Of a stretch of 20,698 bases of DNA, positions 1 to 8,097 are shown piece by piece. The notes under the pieces were generated by a model. The model worked only from the letters and a program-made list of their open reading frames with translations. It was not told the origin of the DNA and did no database searches. Where the stretch lies: positions 1 to 20,698 of the forward strand of contig JAJYUJ010000040.1 of assembly GCA_021792615.1 (NCBI GenBank), given 5' to 3'. How positions within the stretch are numbered: the stretch's first letter is position 1; each line of letters begins with the position of its first letter. Source of the DNA: a bacterium (GTDB lineage Bacteria > JAMCPX01). A program made the position numbers and the translations under genes.

Positions 1-91
1 CGGCTCCTTTTACCAGCGTCCATTTTTTTTCTATGAGAAAATCTTTTACGGAAACAAAGAAATTTATTATTTTTTTCAATATTTTATTCAT
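1..91 (-). CDS. Partial 5' end of a gene downstream of gspM, possibly a further type II secretion component (gspN-like position)
   Basis: An ATG at 91..89 overlaps the gspM stop by eight bases and opens a frame that runs off the left edge, giving 30 codons that begin MNKILKKIINFF. The frame is lysine-rich and has no clear membrane segment yet. The tight overlap is typical of translationally coupled genes in one operon. In type II secretion operons gspN often follows gspM, but the visible residues are too few to recognise GspN. The overlap and open frame are seen; the identity is inference from position only. Confidence 0.55.
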   Translation of the reverse strand, partial: MNKILKKIINFFVSVKDFLIEKKWTLVKGA

Positions 92-641
92 TGGCTGACC
101 CCGGCATTACTACCTGTAAGCCCACATCAAGCATGGACGGATTGCTGTACGATGTCCTCACGTTGAGTCTTTTTATCTTCAACTGATACTGGCCTCCTAT
201 CTCTATTTTAAACAGGAGGTCGGTCAATTGATACAGATTTATATTCTTGAGCCGGACGTCAACATACGATGTGTTGCTGTCCGACGAAGACCTCGGTTGT
301 ATCGAATCGTAGGATACACCCGCCGCATTTGCCACGCCCTGGAGGTATGTCATGATCGAAAAATCCTTCGGTACGCTTTCGTTACCCCGGAGCAAGACCT
401 CATACTTTTTATGCGCCGTATACAGCTTTTGCATCTCAACCAGGGCAGACCTGTCCGACTGTATCTCCTTCTTCATCCTCTTACTGTTGCGGTACAGCGG
501 AGTTAATACCCCGAGGTCCAGTATGACGAGGGCCGTCAGGGACAGTGCGCTGTAGAGCAGCCATTTCTCTCTGTGGCTCAGGCTTCCCAATGCCCTTTTT
601 ATCTCCAGAACCATGTCGAATTTATTTAAGAAACTGCCCAT
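84..641 (-). CDS. gspM: Type II secretion system protein GspM-like (inner-membrane platform component)
   Basis: This 185-aa protein has a short cytoplasmic N terminus, the segment LSHREKWLLYS at about residues 21-31 that matches the family's usual 'S-x-R-E-+-x-L-L' entry into the membrane helix, one transmembrane helix at about 28-49 ending in Leu-Thr-Pro-Leu, a charged helical stretch at about 50-85, and a C-terminal alpha/beta part expected to be the periplasmic ferredoxin-like fold. GspM pairs with GspL in the inner-membrane platform that links the secretion ATPase to the pseudopilus. Its ATG shares one base with the gspL stop (TAATG), so the two are probably coupled. PilO of type IV pili has the same fold and is the main alternative; the pre-helix motif favours GspM. 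Confidence 0.72.
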   Translation of the reverse strand: MGSFLNKFDMVLEIKRALGSLSHREKWLLYSALSLTALVILDLGVLTPLYRNSKRMKKEIQSDRSALVEMQKLYTAHKKYEVLLRGNESVPKDFSIMTYLQGVANAAGVSYDSIQPRSSSDSNTSYVDVRLKNINLYQLTDLLFKIEIGGQYQLKIKRLNVRTSYSNPSMLDVGLQVVMPGSANE

Positions 642-2092
642 TATTTTAGTTTTATGCTTAACTGAAACTTGAAACTTTTTTGATCGGCCGACCTGTTGGT
701 ATCTATAACCTTTACATCTTTTACATTGCTCAGATTTTTAATACCTGCCACTATTTTATCGATTGCATCTATCGTGGGAGTTTTTGCTATGAGAGATATT
801 TGTTCGGGATCTATCGAAAGTTCCGTTACATCGACTTTAATGTCCTTCGGTATGGCCGTACTCAATTCTCTCAGCAGTTCGGTTGCCGGTGTTGAACTCG
901 ATAAATTTTCTGCCTTCTTCTTTTCCTTTGCAACCAGATACTGCATGGTACCGAGCGGATCCCCGAGCGAAGGCTCATGGGGAAACGCCTTTTTGAATAA
1001 GGTGTGCATTCTTGTTTCGAGGATGTTCCTCTTGCGGCTCAAGCTCACATAACCGTACGAGATATTCACGATAACCATAATAATGAGCAGGCCTGCTATA
1101 CTCAGTGTGGTTAACAGTCTTCCTTTTATCTGCTCTATCGCACGCTGGAACCTGAAAGATCCCCTCCTCAGATTTACGGTATTGAGGGGTCTTTTCATAA
1201 TGCTGCCCATGGCCAATGCCAATGCGAGGGTATAGTGAGGCTCCACGGAGGTGTTCTCGTTTACCACAACCCTGGCGATATCGTTGGCCGGTACGGAAAA
1301 GGTCTGCATCCCGAGCTGTTTCTCGAATAAACTGCCTGCACCGGAAAATCTCCCTGCAAAAACCGCTATCTCTGTTTTGACGTTGTGTTTCTTTTCAACG
1401 GCATCCACAGCGAACTTTATCTGGTCGATGAAGGTGTTTTTGACTTCCTCGCCGGGTGTAAGCTTCCCGGATGTCAGTCCCATCATCGGTGCGGTTATAC
1501 GGATATCTCTTGCCATGAACAGCCCGTTGCCAGCTATAAAAGAAAGGGACGTATGAGCGTGTCCTATGTCTATGATGACAAAAGGATTGTCCAGTTTTAA
1601 ATAGGTTGCAAGGTTTGCATAAGCACAGTGGGATACGCCGACGGTATTGGGATCCAGACCCAGAAGCAGGAGTGCATCAAGCCATAGTTTCATAGTGTCG
1701 CTATTGATGGAAAAAGTGATTACCGAGGAATGCTCTTCTTCTTTGCGTATGATGTTGTAATCCATGGTAGTCTCTTCAAGGCTTACGGTGCTCACCTCTT
1801 CGAGTTCCGAACCTACTGCCTTCGCGATAAACTTATCATTGGTAAAGGGGACTGAAATGGTGTGTACGGATATGAGATCCGACGGAATGCTTGCGATCAC
1901 GTCCGAAGACGCCAATCCTTCGACAGCAAAGAAATCTTTCAGACTATTCACATTGGAATCGGAAAATACGCCTGTCCCTTCAGGGAAAATAAATTCTTTC
2001 GATAGATTCAACTCCGAGCCCCGCATCGTTGTCTTGATACCGACCATTTTTACCGAATATCTTCCAATGTCAATCCCGAATATGTTACCCAT
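641..2092 (-). CDS. gspL: Type II secretion GspL-like protein (PilM-type actin-like domain fused to a PilN-type periplasmic domain)
   Basis: 483 aa. Residues 1-300 form an actin/PilM-like fold: GIDIGRYSVKMVGI at about 6-19 (phosphate 1-like loop), VIIDIGHAHTSLSF at 172-185 (phosphate 2-like), AVFAGRFSGAGSLF near 243-256 and ALALAMG at 290-296. A basic stretch at 301-326 leads to one transmembrane helix at about 327-350, then a coiled-coil-prone stretch and a C-terminal PilN-like alpha/beta domain. One protein combining PilM-like and PilN-like halves is the usual form of GspL, which couples the GspE ATPase to the membrane platform. It starts six bases after the accA stop, and a GGAG in the last codons of accA can serve as its ribosome site. 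A fused PilMN of a type IV pilus is the alternative. Confidence 0.72.
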   Translation of the reverse strand: MGNIFGIDIGRYSVKMVGIKTTMRGSELNLSKEFIFPEGTGVFSDSNVNSLKDFFAVEGLASSDVIASIPSDLISVHTISVPFTNDKFIAKAVGSELEEVSTVSLEETTMDYNIIRKEEEHSSVITFSINSDTMKLWLDALLLLGLDPNTVGVSHCAYANLATYLKLDNPFVIIDIGHAHTSLSFIAGNGLFMARDIRITAPMMGLTSGKLTPGEEVKNTFIDQIKFAVDAVEKKHNVKTEIAVFAGRFSGAGSLFEKQLGMQTFSVPANDIARVVVNENTSVEPHYTLALALAMGSIMKRPLNTVNLRRGSFRFQRAIEQIKGRLLTTLSIAGLLIIMVIVNISYGYVSLSRKRNILETRMHTLFKKAFPHEPSLGDPLGTMQYLVAKEKKKAENLSSSTPATELLRELSTAIPKDIKVDVTELSIDPEQISLIAKTPTIDAIDKIVAGIKNLSNVKDVKVIDTNRSADQKSFKFQLSIKLK

Positions 2093-2098
2093 ACATTG

Positions 2099-3064
2099 TT
2101 ACTCCGCGGCCTCCCTGAACTGTCCTATAGTCCTATACCTGGCATATCTGTTTTTAACAAGCTCATCCGGCGGTATGGCATTGAGCTCTTCGAGGGCATT
2201 CAAAAGGGCATCTTTTATCGTTTGTGCCATTAATTTGGAATCATTGTGTGCTCCGCCCGGCGGTTCTTTCAATAGAGTGTCGGCGATACCTGCTTTATTC
2301 AATTCATACGATGTTAACTTTAAAGCCTCTGCTGCGAGCGGTGCCTTTGATTGGTCCTTCCATAGAATCGAGGCGCATCCTTCCGGCGATATCACAGAGT
2401 AGACGGCATATTCAAGCATAAGCATTTTATCGACAAGACCTATTGCAAGTGCTCCACCGCTGCTGCCTTCGCCTATGATACAGCCGATTACCGGGACCGG
2501 TAGAGAGGCCAATTTCAATATAGATGCGGATATTGCCTCGGCCTGACCGCGTTCCTCGGCGCCGATGCCCGGGTATGCGCCCGGGGTATCGATAAACGTA
2601 ATGATGGGAAGTCCGAATTTTTGTGCTAAGTCCATCGCACGCATGGCTTTTCTGTAGCCTTCAGGATGCGGCATGCCGAAGTTTCTCAAAGCCCTGTCCT
2701 TTGCACCCCGGCCTTTCTGTTCACCTATAAATACGACGCGGTGCTTATCGATCAGGCCTATCCCTGCAACCAGGGCAGGGTCATCCTTAAATCTGCGGTC
2801 TCCGTGGATCTCTATGAATTCATTGGAAATAAGATAGATATAATCATAGGTATAGGGCCTTTCCGGATGCCGGGAAAGCTGGATAATCTTCCACGCATTC
2901 AAATTAGAAAATGTTTCTTCCCTGAGCTTTTTTACCTTTTTTTCAAGCCTGGATATCTCATCGGAGAGATCGATACCCTCTGAAGAGGACAACTGCCTGA
3001 ATTCTTCAATTTTCTTTTCTAATTCGAAAATAGGTTTTTCAAAATCAAGTGGCTGATGGATCAT
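2099..3064 (-). CDS. accA: Acetyl-CoA carboxylase carboxyltransferase subunit alpha
   Basis: The alpha subunit of the carboxyltransferase moves CO2 from biotin to acetyl-CoA, making malonyl-CoA for fatty acid synthesis. Family signatures are clear: an N-terminal LDFEKPIFELEKKIEEF helix, HGDRRFKDDPALVAGIG, FIGEQKGRGAKDR, FGMPHPEGYRKA, FIDTPGAYPGIGAEERGQ, the oxyanion-type IIGEGSSGGALAIG and YAVYSVISPEGCASILWKD. From Met at 3064 it is 321 aa, matching the family's roughly 320. Met at 3073 (324 aa) is an equal rival. The frame stays open upstream to 3250, but those 59 codons resemble nothing in AccA. It heads a minus-strand run with gspL and gspM, an unusual partnership. No strong Shine-Dalgarno precedes either Met. 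Confidence 0.95.
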   Translation of the reverse strand: MIHQPLDFEKPIFELEKKIEEFRQLSSSEGIDLSDEISRLEKKVKKLREETFSNLNAWKIIQLSRHPERPYTYDYIYLISNEFIEIHGDRRFKDDPALVAGIGLIDKHRVVFIGEQKGRGAKDRALRNFGMPHPEGYRKAMRAMDLAQKFGLPIITFIDTPGAYPGIGAEERGQAEAISASILKLASLPVPVIGCIIGEGSSGGALAIGLVDKMLMLEYAVYSVISPEGCASILWKDQSKAPLAAEALKLTSYELNKAGIADTLLKEPPGGAHNDSKLMAQTIKDALLNALEELNAIPPDELVKNRYARYRTIGQFREAAE

Positions 3065-3073
3065 ATTCGTCAT

Positions 3074-3102
3074 AGGATAACATTCCGTTTCGGCCGCGTC
3101 AA
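3074..3102 (-). promoter_or_regulatory. Candidate sigma70 promoter for accA
   Basis: On the minus strand TTGACG (3102..3097), a 17-base spacer and TATCCT (3079..3074) resemble -35 and -10 boxes. Transcription would begin at about 3067, two or three bases before the ATG at 3064, which would make the message practically leaderless and rule out the ATG at 3073. The pattern is seen in the sequence; its activity is inference. Confidence 0.4.
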
Positions 3103-3260
3103 TACTCTTGCCCGACGCTCTTTTTACGATAGTTTTGCCTGCGCTCTTGCGAGAAATGAAAGGGGTGGTACCCCGTTCCTTGATTCCTGCTTCCGCGGAG
3201 CGGATCGTGATGACAGCGGCCGGTAATAAAAAGCGAGTGTGAAAAAGCATGACAACAATC

Positions 3261-3290
3261 TTGACACTGTTTTGGCGTATGTGCTACTAC
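3261..3290 (+). promoter_or_regulatory. Candidate extended -10 promoter for the response regulator gene
   Basis: A perfect TTGACA at 3261-3266 is followed 18 bases later by TACTAC (3285-3290), preceded by TGC so that it reads as an extended -10 (TGn). Transcription would start at about 3297, leaving a 20-base leader with AAGGAGG at 3307-3313 before the ATG at 3318. It faces away from the accA promoter. Confidence 0.5.
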
Positions 3291-3317
3291 AGATAACATA
3301 ATGATGAAGGAGGACTT

Positions 3318-4523
3318 ATGGGCAAAAAAATATTACTCGCTGACGACTCGATAACCATTCAAAAGGTCATATCGATAACATTTTCTTCTCCGGAATACGA
3401 AATCACCATAGTTGACAACGGCAACGATGCAATAAAAAAAGCGGGGGAGGTAAGACCTGATATAATCCTCACGGATATAGTAATGCCGGGAAAGAATGGT
3501 TATGAAGTATGCGATGCAGTCAAGAGTAATCCTTCCCTCCAGGGAACCCCGGTCCTCTTATTGACAGGCGCTTTCGAAGCCTTTGACGAGCAGAAGGCGA
3601 AACAATCCGGTGCGGATGCATGGCTTTCAAAGCCGTTTGAAACACAGGCACTGATAGACAAGGTGAATGCCCTGCTTTCAAAGCCTGCGGTGAAAAAGCC
3701 TGCCGAGGCAAGACCTGCCGCTGCAAAGCCCGTTCCACCACCGCCGCCTTCTCCATCACGGCCCGGTGTTCCGCCGCCGCCCCCTCCGCGAAGACCTGTG
3801 GCTGCTCCGGTCCCGAAGGCAGCACCTGCGCCGCATCCACCACCGCCCCCTCCTGCCCCGGTAATGCAAAAAGAAGAGATTCGGGAGCTGTCCGAAGCGG
3901 AATCATTCGAAGTAACGGGGGATACGATCGGGGATGAGAGTGGATGGGAAACCATTCCGCTCGGTGAAGAAAAAGCAAAAGCCGGCCATGCGCAGGAAAG
4001 ACCGGAAGAACAATTCCTCGAGGAATTCCCTGCCGAGAAATTGTCCGAAGAACCGTTGATAGAAGAAACAAAGTCTCCGGAATCGCTGAGCGATATGGAA
4101 GGGAGCGATGTCGGTTTCGGAGATCTTGAAGAAGCAATGGAAGAGGCGGAAAAGACGAAGCAGGAAGAACCAAGGGTAACGAGTCCGTCACCGGATCAGT
4201 ACGAAAAAACCTTTGAAGAACAGGAAATCGTCAAACCGGTAGAACCTATTGAACCTCTTGAGCAGGATATTGTCACCCATAACGAGATATCTCCGCAGGT
4301 CAGTTTAAGCAGGGAAGAATTGCTTGAGCAGGCGTCTGCAAGAATAGAAAGTATGATCGCCGAGCTGCTGCCGGGTGCAGTGCAGCAGATAGTGGAAAGC
4401 AAGGCAGATACCATCATACGCGAAGTAGCGGAAAAGATTATATGGGAAGTAGTGCCTGCTCTTACGGAGACGATGATCAAGGAAGAGATTCACCGATTAA
4501 AAACGACAAAGAAGAAAGCTTAG
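3318..4523 (+). CDS. Response regulator with REC domain, polyproline linker and conserved C-terminal helical segment
   Basis: 401 aa. Residues 4-120 are a receiver domain with the acidic pair Asp9-Asp10, phosphoacceptor Asp53 in LTDIVMPGKNG, Thr83 and Lys105 in SKPF. Residues 123-182 are Ala/Pro-rich with three runs of five or six prolines. Residues 185-330 are strongly acidic. The C terminus at about 335-398 is helical and ends in WEVVPALTETMIKEEIHRL, a tail I recognise from similar deltaproteobacterial response regulators, often near valS. There is no DNA-binding or enzymatic output domain, so the output is probably protein-protein contact; the partner is unknown. AAGGAGG at 3307-3313 supports the start. 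valS follows after 71 bases on the same strand, so the two may be co-transcribed. Confidence 0.8.
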   Translation: MGKKILLADDSITIQKVISITFSSPEYEITIVDNGNDAIKKAGEVRPDIILTDIVMPGKNGYEVCDAVKSNPSLQGTPVLLLTGAFEAFDEQKAKQSGADAWLSKPFETQALIDKVNALLSKPAVKKPAEARPAAAKPVPPPPPSPSRPGVPPPPPPRRPVAAPVPKAAPAPHPPPPPPAPVMQKEEIRELSEAESFEVTGDTIGDESGWETIPLGEEKAKAGHAQERPEEQFLEEFPAEKLSEEPLIEETKSPESLSDMEGSDVGFGDLEEAMEEAEKTKQEEPRVTSPSPDQYEKTFEEQEIVKPVEPIEPLEQDIVTHNEISPQVSLSREELLEQASARIESMIAELLPGAVQQIVESKADTIIREVAEKIIWEVVPALTETMIKEEIHRLKTTKKKA

Positions 4524-4534
4524 AGACAACCCCC

Positions 4535-4574
4535 TCTGTAACATAAAAATTCCGGCAGTCTTCCGGTTTACAGA
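4535..4574 (+). other. Imperfect hairpin in the leader before valS
   Basis: TCTGTAA (4535-4541) pairs exactly with TTACAGA (4568-4574), and two CCGG blocks inside (4552-4555, 4563-4566) can extend the fold. No T-run follows, so it is not a standard terminator. It lies 20 bases upstream of the valS ATG, where no good Shine-Dalgarno is visible. It could modulate valS translation or be chance. Confidence 0.3.
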
Positions 4575-4594
4575 AGCAGCTTATTGCGAAGCAA

Positions 4595-7255
4595 ATGGAC
4601 AAGGCATATACCCACAAAAATATCGAGGAAAAATGGTACGCTGAATGGCTGCAAAAAGGTTTCTTCCACTCTCAGCCTGATCAGAGAAAACCCTATTCGA
4701 TCGTTATCCCTCCTCCCAACATCACCGGCTCTCTGCACATGGGGCATGCGTTGAACAACACCCTGCAGGATGTCATGATACGGTACAAGATGATGCAGGG
4801 ATTCAACACGGTTTGGATCCCCGGTACCGACCATGCAGGCATAGCCACACAAAATGTAGTCGAGAAACAGCTTGCAAAAGAAGGACTCGACAGATTCAAA
4901 ACGGGCAGGGAAAAATTTATCCAGCGGGTATGGGAATGGAAAAAACAATCGGGTGATACCATTGTTAACCAGCTGATGAAGCTCGGTGTTGCATGCGACT
5001 GGTCGCGGCAGCGTTTCACTATGGATGAAGGATTGTCACGGGCGGTGAAAGAGGTGTTCGTCAGGCTCTACGGGGAAGGACTTATTTACCGTGGAGAATA
5101 CATGATTAACTGGTGCCCGAGATGTTTTACCGCACTTTCGGATCTCGAGGTGGAGCACAGGGATGAAGACGGTAAGCTCTACTTTATCGTTTACCCGTTT
5201 GCCGGGCGTAAGGACGGGATAATGGTTGCAACCACCAGACCCGAAACCCTGCTCGGGGACACGGCTGTAGCAGTACACCCCGATGACCCGCGGTACAAGG
5301 AAGCGATCGGAAAGAATGTCGTTGTACCGATAGTGGACCGGGTGATACCCGTTATAGCGGACAGCGCCGTTCACAGTGATTTTGGGACGGGTGCAGTCAA
5401 AGTTACGCCTGCGCATGACTTCGACGATTTCGAAATGTCACGGCGGCATTCCCTGCCGTCGATACAGGTTATAGACCTGCATGGGAAAATGACCGCGGCT
5501 GCCGGAAAGTACGAGGGCATGGACAGATTCAAGGCAAGGACGGCTGTTCTCGAGAAGCTGCAAAAGCTCGGTGCGCTTGCCAAAACGGAAGATTATAAAT
5601 TATCTGCGGGTACTTGTTACCGGTGCGGAACAATTACGGAACCCATGGTTTCGACCCAGTGGTTCGTTAAAACGAAACCGCTTGCCCGGGAAGCCATAGA
5701 AGCAGTGAAACAGCACCGGACGAGGATCGTTCCCCAGCAGTGGGAAAAGTCCTATTTTGAATGGATGGAAAACATAAAAGACTGGTGCATATCAAGGCAG
5801 ATCTGGTGGGGACACAGGATCCCGGCATGGTATTGCGACGACTGTAAGAATATTACCGTTTCCGTCGATACGCCGCATGCGTGCAGCACCTGCGGCAGTA
5901 CAAACATTCATCAGGACGAAGATGTACTTGATACGTGGTTTTCTTCGTCACTCTGGCCGTTTTCGACACTCGGCTGGCCTGATAAAACTCCTGAGCTTGC
6001 TTATTACTACCCTACCAGCATCCTTATTACCGGTTTCGATATTTTATTCTTTTGGGTCGCACGCATGATGATGATGGGATTGAAATTCATGGGGGATGTC
6101 CCTTTCAAAGACGTTTATATCCACGCACTGGTAAGGGATGAGTTCGGCAAAAAAATGAGCAAAACAAAAGGGAACGTCATAGACCCCCTTGTTATCATCG
6201 ACAAGTATGGAACGGATGCGTTCCGGTTTACCCTGGCGTCGATGGCAGCGCAGGGACGCGATATAAAACTCTCGGAACAGCGGATAACCGGTTACCGGAA
6301 TTTTATCAATAAGCTTTGGAACAGTACACGGTTTCTCTTGATGAAGGTTACAGAGTCCGGGTTGACACGTCCGCCGAAACAGGAAAACGAAATCCCCATC
6401 GATGCGTGGATCAACAATAAGCTCCGCACGACGGTAATGAGCGTAAAATCTGCAATCGAAGATTACCGGTTTAATGATGCAGCAACAGCCCTGTACCAGT
6501 TTGTCTGGCATGAGTACTGCGACTGGTATCTTGAAATGGTCAAGATCTATTCAGGCACGTCATCCGATACAAGGGCGATCGAAAACATGCTTTATGTTCA
6601 TGACACAACGATACGGCTTCTTCATCCGTTTGTCCCGTTTGTAACCGAAGAACTATACCATATTCTGAGGAATGCGACCGGACAAGATGCGGGCGAAACC
6701 GGCTATTCGATTATGCATGCTCAGTATCCCGATCCGGAACAGCTTGTAATCGCAGATCGACGCGCAGGGGACGATGCGGCTGAGATCGATGCCGTTATAG
6801 AAATCATAACGAAAATAAGAAACATACGGGCTGAATGTAATGTTCCGGCAGCAAGCTTTGTCGATCTGAGCTTTACCGGTACCGGTGAAAAAATAAGTCT
6901 GACCAGGAAGTATGCTATCTATATAACAAGCATGGTCCACGGTAAGATACTGGACACGCACCAGGCGGGCGGGGCCGTAAAGGGGAGTGCTGCAGACCAT
7001 CTGGACGGGCTGGACGTCTATGTCCACCTTGCCGGGGTTATCGAGCCTGCCGTGGAGATACAGCGGCTTGATAAGGAGATGGACAAGTTACAGCTTGATC
7101 TCGAAAAATACAAGTATAAACTCAACAACGAAGATTTTATAAAAAAGGCACCGCAGGATGTTATTGAGGAGACAAAGAGTATCAACAACCAGATAAGGGA
7201 ACGGTATGAGCAGCTCAATGCCTCTCTGAACAGGATGAAAGAATTATTGAAATGA
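4595..7255 (+). CDS. valS: Valine--tRNA ligase
   Basis: Class Ia aminoacyl-tRNA synthetase that charges tRNA-Val in the cytoplasm; 886 aa, normal length. The HIGH-type motif is PPPNITGSLHMGHA (HMGH at 48-51) and the KMSKS-type motif is KKMSKTKGNV (KMSK at 520-523). The CP1 editing domain shows TTRPETLLGDTAVAVHP and DFGTGAVKVTPAHDFDDFE. A Cys-x2-Cys pair precedes a second Cys-x2-Cys (CDDC then CSTC) shortly before DEDVLDTWFSSSLWP, giving a zinc-binding insertion. FITGFD-type and anticodon-binding regions follow, and the last 65 residues form the typical C-terminal coiled-coil arm. The stop overlaps the nadC start (ATGA). No clear ribosome site precedes the ATG, but the N terminus fits the family. 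Confidence 0.97.
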   Translation: MDKAYTHKNIEEKWYAEWLQKGFFHSQPDQRKPYSIVIPPPNITGSLHMGHALNNTLQDVMIRYKMMQGFNTVWIPGTDHAGIATQNVVEKQLAKEGLDRFKTGREKFIQRVWEWKKQSGDTIVNQLMKLGVACDWSRQRFTMDEGLSRAVKEVFVRLYGEGLIYRGEYMINWCPRCFTALSDLEVEHRDEDGKLYFIVYPFAGRKDGIMVATTRPETLLGDTAVAVHPDDPRYKEAIGKNVVVPIVDRVIPVIADSAVHSDFGTGAVKVTPAHDFDDFEMSRRHSLPSIQVIDLHGKMTAAAGKYEGMDRFKARTAVLEKLQKLGALAKTEDYKLSAGTCYRCGTITEPMVSTQWFVKTKPLAREAIEAVKQHRTRIVPQQWEKSYFEWMENIKDWCISRQIWWGHRIPAWYCDDCKNITVSVDTPHACSTCGSTNIHQDEDVLDTWFSSSLWPFSTLGWPDKTPELAYYYPTSILITGFDILFFWVARMMMMGLKFMGDVPFKDVYIHALVRDEFGKKMSKTKGNVIDPLVIIDKYGTDAFRFTLASMAAQGRDIKLSEQRITGYRNFINKLWNSTRFLLMKVTESGLTRPPKQENEIPIDAWINNKLRTTVMSVKSAIEDYRFNDAATALYQFVWHEYCDWYLEMVKIYSGTSSDTRAIENMLYVHDTTIRLLHPFVPFVTEELYHILRNATGQDAGETGYSIMHAQYPDPEQLVIADRRAGDDAAEIDAVIEIITKIRNIRAECNVPAASFVDLSFTGTGEKISLTRKYAIYITSMVHGKILDTHQAGGAVKGSAADHLDGLDVYVHLAGVIEPAVEIQRLDKEMDKLQLDLEKYKYKLNNEDFIKKAPQDVIEETKSINNQIRERYEQLNASLNRMKELLK

Positions 7256-8097
7256 GAGCGCTTGATCGTATTATCGATGCCGCACTCGACGAGGATATCG
7301 GTACCGGCGATATAACGACGGATACGATCATTGATGAAACTCTTTTTGCTTCAGGCGTCATCAGAGTCAAACAAGACGCGGTTGTTGCCGGCCTTCCGGT
7401 TGGTGAGCGGGTTTTTCAGAGAGTAGACCCGGGCATAAAACTTGACTGCAGCGTTCATGACGGGGATCGTGTGAAAAAAGGCGCGATACTTGCCCGTGTT
7501 ACCGGACGCGCATCCTCGCTTTTAAAAGCCGAACGAACGGCGCTCAACTTCCTCATGAGATTGTCCGGCATAGCCACAATGACGCGCCGGTATGTGCAAG
7601 AACTTTCAGGCACCGGTGCTGTATTGCTCGATACGAGGAAGACCACGCCGGGGTTGCGGACCTTGGAAAAAGATGCTGTCAGGGCAGGCGGTGGAACAAA
7701 CCACAGGGTCGGCCTGTTCGACGGTGTTCTGATAAAAGATAATCATATAAAGGCTGCCGGTAGTATAAGAAACGCCGTCCGGCGCATGCAGCGGGCGAGG
7801 CCGTACCATAAGATCGAAGTTGAGGTCAGAAACAGGAAAGAACTCGATGAGGCGATGCGCGCCGGTGCGGATATCGTCCTCCTCGATAATATGGACCCCG
7901 GGATGCTGGAGAAAGCACTTTCCGCGGCCCATGGCAAAGTACTAACCGAGGTTTCCGGCAACATTACCCTGGAGAACATTCGGGCGGTTGCCGTGTTAGG
8001 TCCGGACTTTATATCGACAGGTGCCATTACCCATTCGGCAAAGGCTATTGATATTTCGATGAAGCTGACTAACATTTACAAAAAGGAGAGAACATGA
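7252..8097 (+). CDS. nadC: Nicotinate-nucleotide pyrophosphorylase (carboxylating), quinolinate phosphoribosyltransferase
   Basis: Converts quinolinate and PRPP into nicotinate mononucleotide and CO2 in de novo NAD synthesis. 281 aa, the usual length. Visible signatures: the N-terminal LDEDIGTGDITTD, KAERTALNFLMRLSGIAT with the conserved Glu94-Arg95, LLDTRKTTPGLRTLEKDAV (about 125-143), GGGTNHRVGLFDGVLIKDNH (147-165) and the C-terminal EVSGNITLENI followed by ISTGAITHSAKAIDISM, the phosphate-binding loop region. Its ATG overlaps the valS stop and its stop overlaps the next start, so the three genes are probably coupled in one message. nadA and nadB are not in the window. Confidence 0.97.
   Translation: MRALDRIIDAALDEDIGTGDITTDTIIDETLFASGVIRVKQDAVVAGLPVGERVFQRVDPGIKLDCSVHDGDRVKKGAILARVTGRASSLLKAERTALNFLMRLSGIATMTRRYVQELSGTGAVLLDTRKTTPGLRTLEKDAVRAGGGTNHRVGLFDGVLIKDNHIKAAGSIRNAVRRMQRARPYHKIEVEVRNRKELDEAMRAGADIVLLDNMDPGMLEKALSAAHGKVLTEVSGNITLENIRAVAVLGPDFISTGAITHSAKAIDISMKLTNIYKKERT

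Noticed and set aside
3162-3174. GGGTGGTACC on the plus strand, like the T-box antiterminator core, upstream of a synthetase gene
   Set aside because: No stem I with specifier fits upstream (that space is accA), no terminator follows, the promoter for the downstream gene lies after it, and valS is not the next gene. It is more simply a short palindrome.
3065-3250. 62 further codons open at the 5' end of the accA frame
   Set aside because: The translated stretch does not resemble the AccA N terminus, has no ribosome site at its ATG, and overlaps a good promoter.
3500-3955. Long Gly-rich open frame antisense to the response regulator
   Set aside because: It is the mirror of the Pro-rich linker; composition and lack of a ribosome site mark it as a shadow.
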